From NCBI GenBank assembly GCA_014904845.1, contig MU119232.1:124001-188000 (forward strand): a DNA stretch of 64,000 bases. Direction: 5' to 3'. A program made the translations under genes and the position numbers. Source of the stretch: Acephala macrosclerotiorum (Eukaryota; Ascomycota; Leotiomycetes; Helotiales; Mollisiaceae). Below, one piece after another: positions 46,128-57,495 of the stretch. The notes under the pieces are model-generated. The model did not search any database and was not told the DNA's origin. It saw only the letters and a list, made by a program, of their open reading frames with translations. Position 1 is the stretch's first letter. Every line of letters starts with the position of its first letter.

Positions 46128-48615
46128 ATGGCGTACAATCCTTATGGAGGTTTGTCAACATCTGCCGTTCAAGCTCTCTTTTCTATATGTTGCTAATAAT
46201 CACAAGCATCGCCGTATGGACGCCCTCCAGGATTCGGAGGCTTCCCAGGCCAGACCGGTACACCACCTGGCATGGGACCTCCTCCAGGAATGGGTAAGCA
46301 TCTTCCACTAGATCTACTGACTATGCTGATCTTTCTCCAGGTCCTCCACCAGGCATGTCTGCGCCAGGTACGGCTCCTCCTCCAGGCGTACAACAAGCCA
46401 ACAGTACACAGGCTAGTCGACCCAGCGGCCTCCCAGCCAGTTTCCAAGGTCCTCCCAATATGCCCAACATCAATTTCTCTGCGCCGGTGATTCGTCTGGG
46501 TACAGGTCCTTCGAAGCCAACTACACCTTTGACGGCCGGACCAGGCAGGAGGGAAAGCCAGGATCCAACGTCTGCGAGCGGTAGGGCTGGTTTGGGCTCG
46601 TTGGCTGGTATGGACGCACAACGGCAGGCGTTGAGGGAGAGCATGATGTCCTTGGTACCACCTACGAAGGAGGAAATTGTCCGCACGATATTTGTTGGAG
46701 GCATCACGGAGGGTGCTGGTGGCGATGCTGGTATTGAGCGGATACTTGGCTGCGCAGGGCGATTACGGAGATGGGACAGGGCGATTGATGCAGAGGGCAA
46801 GGCGTGCAGTTTTGGCTTTGCACAGTTTGATGATGCGGAGAGCTTGTCTGTGGCTGTCGAGGTTCTGAAGGATATCGAAATTCCGACGAAGAAACAGAAG
46901 CCTGCGGATGGAGTGAAGAAGGAACAGGAGAATGATGAGAAAATTGAGAAGAGCAAGCTTCTGGTCTTTGTGGACGACAACTCGCTCAATTACCTCGAGA
47001 ATTGGCAGTCGAATCGCGGAGATGACTCTGCTGGCGAGCAGGCAAGATTGGATGCTGCGAAAATGGGATTGAAGGCCGCTATATACGAATTATTCCACCC
47101 ACCTATGTTTGTCAAGATGGAGGATGGAGGAGAGGATGCCACGATGCAAGATGCGAACGGTGGTGACAATGTGGAGGTTGTCAATATTCCCTTGGCAGTG
47201 GATGATGAGCTTGCAGATATCCCAGCAGAGATGCGAGAAACTGTTGCACAAGAAATTGCCGCTTTTAGAGACCGCAGCAACAGAAGAGATATGGAGCGAC
47301 TGAAGCGTGAGGAGGAGATGGAGGCTTTGGAACGACAACGAAACGGTGCTCCAAGACCTTCAAGATTGGATGCGCCAGCAACACCGATACCCAACGGACC
47401 TGCAGCTGGCACGAACAATATCCCTCTCGGACCACGAGGCGTACCTAACGCACCTTCGGGGCCCAAGATGCAAGGAGCACAAATTCCTCGAGATTACCAG
47501 AAAGGTGTCTCATTCGTCAATGGCAGTGGTATCAATGGTGCAGCAAGTGGCGATGTCTGGATCAACCGCGAGGAAGAAGATGATTCTGCCAGTGACGAAG
47601 AACTAGAACGAAGACGGACTGCCAAGAAGGAAGCCGAGCAAGAAAAGCAATACCTCGATCACGAGCGCCGCTGGTTGAACCGAGAACGATCACGAACTGC
47701 TGCTGTACAGCGCGAAAAGGAGCGGGAGGATGAGGATGAGGCAAAAGCAGAAGCTGAGAAGGAAAAGCAAGCTCAGAGATATGCGGAATGGGACGATGAT
47801 CTTGAAGCCAGCAAAAAGACCGAGGAGTATTACGCCGACCGAAGCCAGTGGATTCGAAATCGCGGTCTGTACCGTGCCCGTGAAGCAGCCGCTGATGAGC
47901 GTGACCGCAAAGCAGAACAGCAAGAGCGACAACGTGACATGGCTGACAAGGAGTCAGCTCGTGGTATGGCCGACTCGTTTCTTGACCGTCAAGCTGAAGA
48001 ACTTGAATCGAGAAATGCTACAGGTCGTGCTCAGCAGCCCTTCAAGCTCTCGCTTGGTGCTGCGGCTCAGAAGATCCAGAAGGAGAAGGCTGCTCCCCCC
48101 AGACGGACTGTTGCCGAAGTCGAAGGCTTGCTCGAGGATGAGGAAGATCAAGACAAATCTTCGAAGCGGACTCTCATTCCTATCAAGTTTGATCCATCGA
48201 CAGCTGGCTCTGCTTCCTTAACAGGAGAGGAGAGAGAACAGGCGGTTAGACAGCTCGCAGCGGAGATTCCTAACGATAAAGATGGTCTTTGGGCATGGGA
48301 TGTCAAGTGGGATTTCGTGGACGAGACTGTTATTGTGGAGAAGTTGCGACCGTTCGTGGAGAAAAAGATCGTCGAGTATCTTGGCGTACAGGAACAGTTG
48401 TTGGTCGAGGTCGTTGAGGATCATGTTAGAAATCACGGCAAGCCACAGGACTTGGTGGAGCAATTGGAAGGAGTAAGTATCTGCCATTACATTTGCAATC
48501 ATGTTACTGACACAGTCTATAGGCATTGGATGAAGAGGCTGAGGTTCTGGTCAAGAAACTCTGGCGTATGGTAGTTTTTTACTCTGAGAGTGAGAAGAGA
48601 GGTCTTTCTGCTTAG
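46128..48615 (+). CDS. RBM25/Snu71-like splicing factor (RRM + PWI), 777 aa
   Basis: Nuclear U1-snRNP-associated pre-mRNA splicing factor by domain content. Four exons: 46128-46149, 46207-46293, 46341-48472 and 48523-48615. The N-terminus has Pro/Gly repeats (PPPGMGPPPGM). RRM at about 145-215 (RTIFVGGITEG as RNP2-like, SFGFAQFDD as RNP1-like). A long Arg/Glu-rich coiled region (EREKEREDEDEAKAEAEKEKQ) spans about 470-620. A C-terminal PWI domain of about 100 residues (LWAWDVKWDFVDETVIVEKLRPFVEKKIVEYLG ... NHGKPQDLVEQLEG) is completed by the last exon with ALDEEAEVLVKKLWRMV. The first exon is only 22 nt. The layout matches fungal RBM25 orthologues well. Confidence 0.9.
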
Positions 48616-49436
48616 AGTGGGGGCCTCCACCCAACGCCCAAGATCACTTGAGGCTAGCAAATATCTGGCCGCCGAGCTGGCTTCATAGTCAGGATGTATC
48701 AGCATGACACGAGTACGGAGGAGACCTAGATCCGAAACCATTCCGACGGTTAACTTAATCAAGATCAGGTCATTGTATACTAGATGAGTAGTATTTGAGC
48801 CTTGGGAAAAGAATATGATCTTTCCAAACTAGCCCCAGTTCGGAAGAGGGGGTCTTTGCTCCTTTTAATTTGTTGTTCTGCGTTGTGCTGGTAGCTGCTG
48901 CGTCTTATTTCCTCAGCCATACTTCTTTCCGCCCTGGTGCTGCATTCTCATTCGAAGTCGCATTGTCGGAAATCAGGTTCTCATTCTGTATCTACGTAAG
49001 GTTGATGGAACACATTACCTCCTGAAAACTTCTTATCATTCCTTTCACCGTCCGCTGCGGAGCAAGTACCCGCATTCTTTGGCCAAAAAGTCTCCTCGAC
49101 CGGTCATCTCCTATTGTCTTCGCACATTCTCGGCACTCTTGCCGTCAACAATTCACGTCCTTTAGGACTGTGCGGATAGGATTACTGAACATGGGCAAGA
49201 AAGTAAATTCTCCGCTAGGTCCCGCATCAGCCCCTGATTACTGAACGGTGTAACGCAAGGTGTTATGTTCAGTAATCTCTACCCCAGATCACTAAACTGC
49301 ATCCCACGGTAGTTGGGTGTGTCAGATGTCAAGCTACAAACCGTGTCGAGGCCATGCACTCATGTATATAAGAGCCTACCGCACAACCCACCTTAGCATC
49401 TGCTACACAATCATTCTCGAAACAGCAAACAGCAAC
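48616..49436. other. Intergenic
   Basis: 3' flank of the splicing-factor gene and upstream region of the NmrA-like gene. No gene seen. Confidence 0.5.
49365..49371 (+). promoter_or_regulatory. TATA box of the NmrA-like gene
   Basis: TATATAA about 66 bp before the start codon chosen at 49437, within a region of otherwise mixed composition. Position fits transcription starting shortly before the ATG, which also argues against the upstream in-frame Met at 49317. Confidence 0.5.
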
Positions 49437-50519
49437 ATGGCATCCCACCACGTCTCCAAAATCTTCATCATCGGCGGGACTGGTGCCCAAGGAATCCCCA
49501 TAATCCAAGCCCTCGTCGCCGACAAAAAATACACCGTCAAAGTCCTAACCCGAGACACAACCTCCAAACGAGCACTCTCCCTCCTCGCCCTTGGAAACGT
49601 CGAACTAACCCCTGGTTCCTTCGCTGACGAGACTGTCCTTCGCTCTGGCTTCAGGGGGTGCGACGGCGCATTCGTAAACATAGATGGCTTCAACACTGGT
49701 GAAAAGACAGAAATCTATTGGGCTATTCGCGCCTATGAGATTGCGATCGAGATGGGGGTTAAGTTTTTTGTTTATGGGAATTTGGATTATGCGTTGATGA
49801 AGGGTGGGTTTGATCCAAAGTTTCGGATAGGTCATTATGATGGGAAGGGACGGGTGGGGGAATGGATTCTCTTTCAGAATCAGAAGAATAAGGATAGGAT
49901 GGGTGCTTCTGTGTTCACCACGGGACCGTATATTGAGATGACGATTGCGAGTCAGACGATTATGACGCCTACGATTGAGGATGGGGTTGTGACTTGGAGG
50001 GTGCCGTTGGGACAGGGCCATGTAGTTCATGTTGCGTTGGAGGATTGTGGGTTTTATGTTAGGTGGATTTTTGATCATCCTGAACGGAGTAATGGGATGG
50101 ATCTTGAGGTTGCGATTGCGCATATTGGGTATGAGGAGCTGGCTAAGGCTTTTGAGAAGGTCACAGGGCACCCAGCACGATATATTGATACGCCGCTCGA
50201 TGACTACTGGGCTAAATGGGGTAAGCTGGCGGGGAAACCGGCGGGGTATAATGCAGATGAGGAGGACAAGAGTACGATGTCTTTCAGGGATAACTTCACG
50301 GGGTTCTGGAATACGTGGAAATATGATGTAATAAAGAGGGATTATGGATTGTTGGATGAAATTCATCCGAATAGGATTAAGAGTGCGGAAGAGTGGTTTA
50401 GGAGGGAGGATGAACAAGGGAAGAAAGATGGGAGAGGTGGGTTGTGGGAGAGGGTTCAGAAGGAGAATTTGAGGCCGATTTTGAAGGTTGGTGAGGATGG
50501 GAGGAAGGGGAAGTTGTGA
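49437..50519 (+). CDS. NmrA-like NAD(P)-binding protein, 360 aa
   Basis: Single-exon Rossmann-fold protein of the NmrA/HSCARG type (atypical short-chain dehydrogenase; redox-sensing regulators or reductases). The N-terminus IFIIGGTGAQGIPIIQAL holds the GGTGAQG dinucleotide loop, followed by VKVLTRD at the end of strand 2 (Arg suggests NADPH), then GFRGCDGAFVNIDGF. The central YGNLDYAL replaces the usual SDR YxxxK. C-terminal segments YEELAKAFEKVTGHPARYIDTP and FWNTWKYDVIKRDYGLLDEIHP are typical of fungal members. The 3' half has an unusually G-rich coding strand. Cytosolic or nuclear, function unknown. Confidence 0.88.
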   Translation: MASHHVSKIFIIGGTGAQGIPIIQALVADKKYTVKVLTRDTTSKRALSLLALGNVELTPGSFADETVLRSGFRGCDGAFVNIDGFNTGEKTEIYWAIRAYEIAIEMGVKFFVYGNLDYALMKGGFDPKFRIGHYDGKGRVGEWILFQNQKNKDRMGASVFTTGPYIEMTIASQTIMTPTIEDGVVTWRVPLGQGHVVHVALEDCGFYVRWIFDHPERSNGMDLEVAIAHIGYEELAKAFEKVTGHPARYIDTPLDDYWAKWGKLAGKPAGYNADEEDKSTMSFRDNFTGFWNTWKYDVIKRDYGLLDEIHPNRIKSAEEWFRREDEQGKKDGRGGLWERVQKENLRPILKVGEDGRKGKL

Positions 50520-50661
50520 GGTATTGTTTGGAGAAAAGACGGAGAGACATCGAGTTTTGACATTGATAGTCTATCTACAGCATTACTTCTTCATCTCTCC
50601 TTCCGGGTTTAAAGCTCCATTGCAGCGAACCCGCTCAGTTGAACGTCTGAACGAAAAGCCG

Positions 50662-51904
50662 TTAGTCTGACGGTATTGACTTAGCGATACATGCGGATCT
50701 TACCAATTTTACAGTTTCAAGATAGATGGGACTGAAAATTGACATGTCAAAGATTAGTGTCTTCCCACACGTGTCGAAGTATGACTGCGCCACTGGTGCA
50801 TAGTATAGATTGTTGCCCTGAAACACCACCACAGGAGAGCTCCAAGGTCCATTCGGAGTCTGAGCAGTGGAAGCAAGAATTTCTTGAGTCAATCAGCCAA
50901 GCTAACGACAATGTTCAAAATCAGGTGGGAAACTAACGTGCTGATAACGCCGGTCCAGGATACAGGTAGATATAGCAATTGTAGTAATTGTTATAGGTGA
51001 TACTACCTTGTGGAGCGCTTGTCAAGACTGCCGATGGGGACCATCCGTTGAAGTTCGGGTTGTAAAGTCTGTTGCTGCTGAACTCTGTTCCGTCCCAGTA
51101 CTGGTAAGCTGAAAGAGTCGTTTGGCTGCCTGGAGCGACACGTCCGACATACACATCGCTGTAGTTACTGCCGGGTGCGCAGCTGCTCAGAGAACCCAGA
51201 AAGTAGATGTAGCCATCGAGGTTATGTCCCTTGCTCCAATGTCAGTACCGTACTCAAGAATGTTCCAAGAAAGATCAATGAAGGCGCATACAATTGCACC
51301 GTTTGTTCCCCAAAGCGGTTCGCTCTCACCCCAGAATTGCCTGAAAGGGGATTAGCAGCTTTCAGAGTGATTAATCTCAGAGCCACTCTTACGGTGTCAC
51401 AGAGCAAGATGGTTGACCAGATCCCGTGTAGGTGATGGTAGCCACTCCAGAACCAACAGGCTCGCCATTAATGTCAACCGATGTATCGGAAGAAATGTTC
51501 ACATAGAACGCGAATCCAGTTGTAGAGCTTAAAGATATGATGTTGGTGAGATGAAGACGATACCCAGACGCTCCTGAATCACAAACGGCTGCCGGGTACG
51601 GAGTGACAAATTCGGTGACGACCTGGGGATTCGACGTACTCAAAGCCAGCGTGTTCGCGCGAAAGGTGGAAAGCTCGCAGTTTTCTGCAGCATTGTTTGT
51701 GTCGCAGTGAAGTGTATCGGCGTAGAATTGGAAATAATTACTCCCGATTTGGCTCTCCCATCCTCCATCACGGTATGTTCCAGGGCCATTGCTACTCGTC
51801 TGATTTCCAAGCACAACAGCCGATTTCACCGAAATTGGATTATTGACAGCAAGGACTATTTGAGTCAGAGGAAAGCAAAGGAAAGCAGTCGTGAAGAACA
51901 CCAT
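50662..51904 (-). CDS. Secreted beta-propeller-like protein (DUF4185/GH43-like)
   Basis: Four exons: 51904-51393, 51340-51292, 51229-50938 and 50882-50662; product 357 aa. N-terminal signal peptide (MVFFTTAFLCFPLTQIVLA). Repeated Trp/Gly-rich blade motifs: GTYRDGGWESQIGSNYFQFYADT, FWGESEPLWGTNGAI, GHNLDGYIYFLGS, SDVYVGRVAPGS with YQYWDGTEF, and TAQTPNGPWSSPVVVFQ, as in DUF4185 and five-bladed glycoside-hydrolase propellers. Several Cys and N-glycosylation sites fit secretion. No clear catalytic acid pair identified. The 3' end is uncertain: a 37-nt GTAAG...CAG segment before the stop could be an intron leading to a different C-terminus. Confidence 0.7.
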
Positions 51905-52404
51905 GCTGGCAAACGGCTTGGGGAGAAATCACAAGGTGCCACAAACTCACCTACTTGTGAGAGGTGCTGAGGATTAAAAAGCAACATGCTGGCTTGCTGA
52001 TTACCACGGCTAGTCTAGAGGAAAGCCCCCTTTCGAATCAGACTGATCCTTCGTTCAGGCGCCAGCGCGCAGAAATCCGACAAAAATCGCAAGCTCTCTC
52101 AAAGAGCAAGAAACGAGAAAACAATGTTGCATTAGGATCCACCAAGGCCATAAGACACCAGGATACGATACCCCGCTTAAGGAACATGTGGGAGGATTCT
52201 CAATGCAAGGGAACAACTTAACGTCCGTCAGCATCTCCCCTATTTTGGGATTTGATCTTGCCTGTTCCCGTTTCAGCGAGCAGGCCTCGGTAAGCTTTGA
52301 CGTTCAGCCTTGTAAGGTTTAGCTAGACCACTAAAGGACTAGCTTCTTGCGAGATAAAAAAAGGCTGAATTTCAGTGTTCCACCTCGACACGATGAGATA
52401 GGCC
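51905..52404. other. Intergenic (divergent promoters)
   Basis: 500 bp between divergent start codons. No gene recognised. Confidence 0.45.
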
Positions 52405-53562
52405 ATGCGGCTATACTTCCCTACCACGACTCTGCGAAGCACTCTACAGCTTCCGACATTCATCGCGCAACAATGTCGCCCAATCACCCTTTACCACGCC
52501 GTCAGAGCGAAAAGAACCCATGGAGCGCATAAGGTGGCAGACTTCACGCCTTACAGCTTTCCCAAACTCGGGACCTATCTGATTGATATCTGGCAACAGA
52601 AACCTAAAAGATGTCTTGGGAGGAAAAATCTGAAGGAGGCTCTGCGAGAGCTTGGTGGACCTGGCATTCTCTTCCACCCGGACAGTCCTATGCTACGCAT
52701 CCCACCAACAAGGGCCTCTACGGAATCTAAGCAGATTTCGGACGGTTCTGCGAAGCATCAGCTATCTGGTTCAGACCCGGAGAACAAGACGAACGAATGG
52801 CCAAAGTATACCTTCCAGCCAATGAAGCAAATTAATCCCACGAAAATTAAGAAGGTGAAAGTGGAAGCATACAAACAGCTACAATTCACGGAGAGCTCAG
52901 CAAATTCAGCCTTTTTCGTCATCCAAATGATGAGAGCGCGGGATTTCTTGGAGAGGCGCATTCCTGTCGAATTCACAATACGTGGAAAGAGCAAGGAACA
53001 TTTGGAAACAATCGTACGGCGAAATGCACATTTACACTGCCTCGCCATTCTATCTACTCTGCCAGAAGGCAGCAAAATCACCATATCTCCCCAGACGACT
53101 GAAACCAAAATCTCTTGGGTTGTGGAACCTCGAATACGGTTTGACGGTGTAGAATCCCGTGTTCAGACGGACAGATTTTACAGCTTTAGGGAGATGGTTC
53201 TGGATCATCTGGAGAAGGGGATCAATCATGCGTCTGGAGAAAAACACAATTGGAAGAAGGAAGACCGGGCCAGTGACGCAAACTACACCGGCTTTCCACC
53301 AGGAGTCTTGACGAGGAGAATGCGTCAGATGAGAGGAGACAATTATCCAAGTCCGGAAGGCAAAAAATGGGATGGAAAGAAAGGTGGATTTATAGGTGTC
53401 ATCCCAAAGGAACGAATCGATTTTCACGAACCGAGTCGCAACCTGCGAGACGTCGAGAGGCCGTGGTCAGCTATCCGCAGGACACCGAATCTTCCTAGAC
53501 GAGGAAGTGTCGAAGAACTAAGACAAGATATGATCCGAATGGAAAAGGACTCTAAATTTTGA
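52405..53562 (+). CDS. Mitochondrial translation initiation factor IF3-like protein, 385 aa
   Basis: The N-terminus is a Thr/Arg/Leu-rich presequence without acids until residue 50, as for mitochondrial import. Residues about 145-245 (KIKKVKVEAYKQLQFTES, FVIQMMRARDFLERRIPVEFTIRGK, then two strands ending KISWVVEP) follow the length and secondary-structure order of the IF3 C-terminal domain: strand, helix with a K/R-rich face, strand with V-x-F-x-I-R-G-K. The C-terminal 120 residues are basic and look fungal-specific. Likely the mitochondrial IF3 (yeast Aim23-type), binding the small mitoribosomal subunit, but sequence divergence keeps this tentative. Single exon. Confidence 0.65.
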   Translation: MRLYFPTTTLRSTLQLPTFIAQQCRPITLYHAVRAKRTHGAHKVADFTPYSFPKLGTYLIDIWQQKPKRCLGRKNLKEALRELGGPGILFHPDSPMLRIPPTRASTESKQISDGSAKHQLSGSDPENKTNEWPKYTFQPMKQINPTKIKKVKVEAYKQLQFTESSANSAFFVIQMMRARDFLERRIPVEFTIRGKSKEHLETIVRRNAHLHCLAILSTLPEGSKITISPQTTETKISWVVEPRIRFDGVESRVQTDRFYSFREMVLDHLEKGINHASGEKHNWKKEDRASDANYTGFPPGVLTRRMRQMRGDNYPSPEGKKWDGKKGGFIGVIPKERIDFHEPSRNLRDVERPWSAIRRTPNLPRRGSVEELRQDMIRMEKDSKF

Positions 53563-54194
53563 GCGAGAAGGGCTGGGTGAAAATAAGGAGCATGTGGACT
53601 TCGTCCTAAAGGCAGGACACAATCTCCATGGACCGGATCGAAATCTGCCATACACAGAGGAGCCACAGATCCGAAGGACACTTATCTCTATTTGAGGACT
53701 TGTGTCGGAGAAACATCGCCCAAGTCGAGACGAAGATACTTTGAAGAAGGGGAAGAGAGGCCACAGAGATCTCTTGATCAAGGACGAATGAACTGACCTT
53801 GCAATCATAGGGATGCAAAATCACCCATTGAACAATTGCACAGACTCTTGGCCGATAATCTTTTTGAAGATAGGTGTGGACGAAGTTACGGAAAGCCATT
53901 TGCTTGTCGAAAAGGTGTGTCTCTGTGTGTCTGTTCTTGAGTGGGGCAGTCTCGCGTCTTATTCTTCTCACTTCTTGTTCCTTGAAGTCAAGGGATTGTG
54001 ACCGAATAATTCTTCCGTAAAAAGTGCGTCGATTCCAGCATGAAATTACGAGCTGAAATCTATACCAGTGTGATGTCACAAATGCCTGCTCTATTCCACC
54101 AGTCAGACCCTCCTCTGTGCACTACCAAGCCAACTCGTTTGTACGTCGAGCCGCCATCCACTGTCGCCAAGACAAGCGCATATGCTGCCGCTAT
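53563..54194. other. Intergenic (convergent 3' flanks)
   Basis: A 157-codon minus-strand frame (53606-54079) has no family signs; not called. Confidence 0.4.
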
Positions 54195-56327
54195 CTAGCT
54201 CGATATGTCTTCGGTCTTGAGCTTCTGAGCTCGAGTAAGATGCTCTGTCGGGTACTGGCTCATGAACTCCCTGTCTGACACTGTGAAATGACCAAGCAGC
54301 AGACACCATACCGTCTCACCAGAACTCAGATCTATGACTCGATGATCAGTGTCGAAACAATCAGCATTGATCTCAACAGATTCCTGTCCAAATTGTATGG
54401 TGTTCTCAACGACTGTTTTCTTCATATACTTCCAGAGATCTCGCTCCTCTGTGCTAGAGAATTTGTTGAATGTAGCGTTGATGTCCCTCGCTAACTCGAT
54501 CATCTGGAAAGTTCCTTGTATCAACGGTCCTCGAATCTTTATCCACGCGTTCTCGCAACCTCCAAAAGGATTCAAGAAGTTTTGTGTTCGATGGAAGCCT
54601 TGAACCTGACATCTTGGGTCTGCCACGAAGCCGTGAATGTTGACAAGATCGTAGGTGATTTTCGGAACATCATCACTATGAGTCCCAACAGAAGCCCACG
54701 ACCATGAAACGATGCCAACATTCGGGTCACGAAAGCTAGGATACTCGTTCTTGTACTCCAATTCTTTCCTCCAGCACAAAGCTCTCGGCAGATCCTGAGA
54801 CCATACTCCTGCCAGGTACTCGCTCGATAATCGACTAGCGACTCGAGTCGCAAGACCAGAAAGTGCCGGAAGTCGATCCATCTGTTTCGTAAGCTTCAAT
54901 GAGCAATACTCAGTAACGAGCTCCAGCCAAACATCAAGGATTTTCGCCTCAGTCGCAGTCGGTGAAAGGATGGACGTGTACATCATCTTCAATTGCTCAA
55001 GCTTACTCTCTCTGGAACCTGCAACAACTTGCAAAAGCCCATCAGGATCACCCCACCGATGCCCCTCCAACCTCGAACATTCGCAGGATAGTCCTGATGC
55101 ACACTCCCAAACCAACTCCTTAGCATGAAAATGCAACGTCCTCCTCGCCAACAACCTCTCCTGGAACACCCAACCACGACTTAGCAACGGAGAAGTATGT
55201 TCCATCGTATTCTCATAGTCCATCGTCCGTGTGAATTGGTCATGAGCAACATGTAACGCGCTCCGAACGAATACCTTGTAATTCCCCTGCTCATCGTCTT
55301 CAGGTTCAATCACAATATCGTCCCCAACATTGAGCTCAACCTGACTTAGAGAGTCCAGAGACCATCTCTCGGCAAAGCAGCCGCCTTTACCATTACTTGA
55401 GTGCGTGGCGGCGAGATTGAGGAGCGAGTTCGTGTAGATGGATGCCATTTGTGCGGACTCGATTTCCCAGTCTTGTCTGGAGTCTTGGATGATGCAGAGG
55501 GAGTCGATCCAGAGGTAACGGATTCCTAGCCCGCGGGTGATTGTTACTGCGTGACGAAAAGTTTTCGAGAGCTCTGGAAGCTTGATGCCAGCTTTCCGGT
55601 CCGACAGCGTGGACGTGGTTGTGGTGATTATTTGTTCTTTGCCCCAGCAATGGCTTAGTGACATGTATTGGCCCTGATCCGAAGCCGTGGTCTCTTTTAA
55701 GTGCACTGTGTCGGAGCTCGCATCTAGGCCAACGTCTATGACGCGAGTAGGAAGTCTCGAGGTAGTAGGCTGACTGCATAAGGTTTGTTCCTCATCACAC
55801 TTTTTCATCCATTCCATTGCAAGTGCTAGGCAACGACTTAAGTCCAGCTCACTTGCAACCTCTCTACTGATGCCAAAAGCAGGAATAGAGCCATTGCCTT
55901 GGTCAGAGAGAGTATAGAACTCTATAGTCTTTTCATCCCCAGGATTCGAACATGTAATCCGTAAGCTATGTCCCCGACGAAGATTTACTAGTAACAGTGT
56001 GTCTTCAAGTAGGAACTGATCATCTTCCGAGTCCCCCCATTCCTCTTGTATAGCTTCCAGCCCTGCGCATAAGATGCTACATGGCAGGCATGATCCAGTC
56101 GCTGATGAAGCCTTCACCTTTGAGAAAGGCGTGACGAAATAATGTGAGTCAAGAACACAAGGAGGATTCTTGGGCGGGATGAGGTCGAAGTCGAGGTTGA
56201 AGCAGGCTGGGCATATGGAATTTGCATCTTGCGCAGTCATTTCGAGAACGAGATGCGTAAGTTGACGAGGCTTTGATTTTGGGGGTGTGAGTGTAAGATT
56301 ACATCGTTCATCGTGAGGCTGGAGCAT
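54195..56327 (-). CDS. HET-domain protein, 710 aa
   Basis: Heterokaryon-incompatibility-type protein. Single long exon. It begins with SICPACFNLDFDL, a Cys pair found at the front of many HET proteins. The HET domain (PF06985) occupies about residues 215-365: YMSLSHCWGKEQIITTT, LSKTFRHAVTITRGLGIRYLWIDSLCIIQD, WEIESAQMASIYTNSLLNLAAT, and later the companion block LLSRGWVFQERLLARRTLHFHAKELVWEC. The C-terminal half holds VGIVSWSWASV, standard in this class, with no NACHT, WD or ankyrin repeats. In-frame Met at codon 30 (56240) is an equally good start. HET proteins mediate non-self-recognition cell death; no partner gene is seen nearby. Confidence 0.92.
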   Translation of the reverse strand: MLQPHDERCNLTLTPPKSKPRQLTHLVLEMTAQDANSICPACFNLDFDLIPPKNPPCVLDSHYFVTPFSKVKASSATGSCLPCSILCAGLEAIQEEWGDSEDDQFLLEDTLLLVNLRRGHSLRITCSNPGDEKTIEFYTLSDQGNGSIPAFGISREVASELDLSRCLALAMEWMKKCDEEQTLCSQPTTSRLPTRVIDVGLDASSDTVHLKETTASDQGQYMSLSHCWGKEQIITTTTSTLSDRKAGIKLPELSKTFRHAVTITRGLGIRYLWIDSLCIIQDSRQDWEIESAQMASIYTNSLLNLAATHSSNGKGGCFAERWSLDSLSQVELNVGDDIVIEPEDDEQGNYKVFVRSALHVAHDQFTRTMDYENTMEHTSPLLSRGWVFQERLLARRTLHFHAKELVWECASGLSCECSRLEGHRWGDPDGLLQVVAGSRESKLEQLKMMYTSILSPTATEAKILDVWLELVTEYCSLKLTKQMDRLPALSGLATRVASRLSSEYLAGVWSQDLPRALCWRKELEYKNEYPSFRDPNVGIVSWSWASVGTHSDDVPKITYDLVNIHGFVADPRCQVQGFHRTQNFLNPFGGCENAWIKIRGPLIQGTFQMIELARDINATFNKFSSTEERDLWKYMKKTVVENTIQFGQESVEINADCFDTDHRVIDLSSGETVWCLLLGHFTVSDREFMSQYPTEHLTRAQKLKTEDISS

Positions 56328-56717
56328 GACTTCCCTCGCCTATGCAGTGCATGTAGCCAGGCGGCGCGACTTGCGTCAGTTGCCGCCCACTCTTCGTAAC
56401 CCTGCACCACTGGGCGCTGCGTCTCTAAGAAAGATACCAAGGTAGTGAGAAAGCAAACGATTTGAACAAGTAACGTATTGAAATGGAGGAGGTTATACTT
56501 GGCATTGATAGAAATTTATTTCGTAGAGAGCAGCGAGCAAAACGCTAAAAACAGAAGTGAGGGAAAACTGTCCGAATTCTTATCATTCGGTGCACCACCC
56601 TTCACTTCACCCAACTCCAGTTCCATCTATCTTATACATCCATGATCACTCTTCCCATCCCAATCTAGCATCCAACCAAAGAAATCATGCAAATTCACAA
56701 GGTATTAACCCTCCAAA
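56328..56717. other. Intergenic
   Basis: 390 bp between the HET gene start and the 3' end of the Pro/Gln-rich gene. Nothing recognised. Confidence 0.5.
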
Positions 56718-57195
56718 TCACCACTTGCTCGACTGCACCGGTTTCGCATCAGGCCACTGTCTCGGTGTTGGCGAGTCCTCAATAGCTCGCTTCTCGATAC
56801 TCTCCCGTCTGGATGATGACTGAGAAGCGTAAGGACGGCCCTCGATCGTGCCCCGTTCTTCGCGACCGTATGGAGCTTGAGGGGGTGCTTGGTATTGAGC
56901 TTCGTACGGGCCATGGGTATCATAGTATCCGAATTGTTGTTGCTGAGGTGGTGGAGGTGGGTATTGCTGGTATTGAGGAGGGTAGCCACGAGTTGATTCT
57001 TGGTATTGGGGGTAGGCGCCTGGGGGTGGGTATTGGGAGTTTTGAGGGGGGGCGTTCTTGGCGTTGTCCTTTGCCTTGTCTTCCTTGATTTTTTTGCTGT
57101 GAAAGGTTAGTATCCGAAATGTCAATCCAGTAGTTTGAAGCTCACATTATGTAAGTGGCAGCGCCAATATAAATCCCAGCTTTGACCAAGCCCAT
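56718..57195 (-). CDS. Small Pro/Gln/Tyr-rich protein, 142 aa
   Basis: Two exons, 57195-57146 and 57096-56718, with a 49-nt GTGAGC...CTAACC...CACAG intron. The N-terminus MGLVKAGIYIGAATYIIKKIKEDK is a short hydrophobic helix ending in Lys residues, a pattern of small membrane-tethered fungal proteins. The rest is low complexity: YPPPGAYPQYQ, PPQYQQYPPPPPQQQQFGYY, then a Ser/Arg-rich end. No enzyme domain. Probably a membrane-anchored scaffold-like protein of unknown role. Confidence 0.6.
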
Positions 57196-57495
57196 GTTGA
57201 TGGATGGATGAGAGTGAGTTTGGTGGTTAAGCGAGGTCTGAAAGTTTGCAGACGGCGAGGTTGTTTGAAGACTAGAGGAGTCGAGTGCGAAGCTGTAGAA
57301 GTCGTTGAAATTGCTGATGCTGATGGAAATATCTCGAAAGAAACTCGCCGTTCTTATACAGCGAGTTGTTCCTTCGGTATCGGTATCGTTCCCCGGAGAG
57401 TCCGCCCCACAAAATCGCGGACGGCTGTGCTGACGGGCGCTGACTGAACGCAACAGCATGCGCGTAACCCCGTTGTACGACGAATTCGGGTTACT

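Noticed and set aside
46321..46989. 222-codon frame antisense to the RBM25-like gene
   Set aside because: Shadow of the RRM region; no independent evidence.
49605..50417. 270-codon frame antisense to the NmrA-like gene
   Set aside because: Mirror of a G-rich coding strand giving an Ile/Pro/Arg/Asn-rich translation; no family signs.
53606..54079. 157-codon minus-strand frame between the IF3-like and HET genes
   Set aside because: No motif, no conserved-looking blocks, no splice partner.
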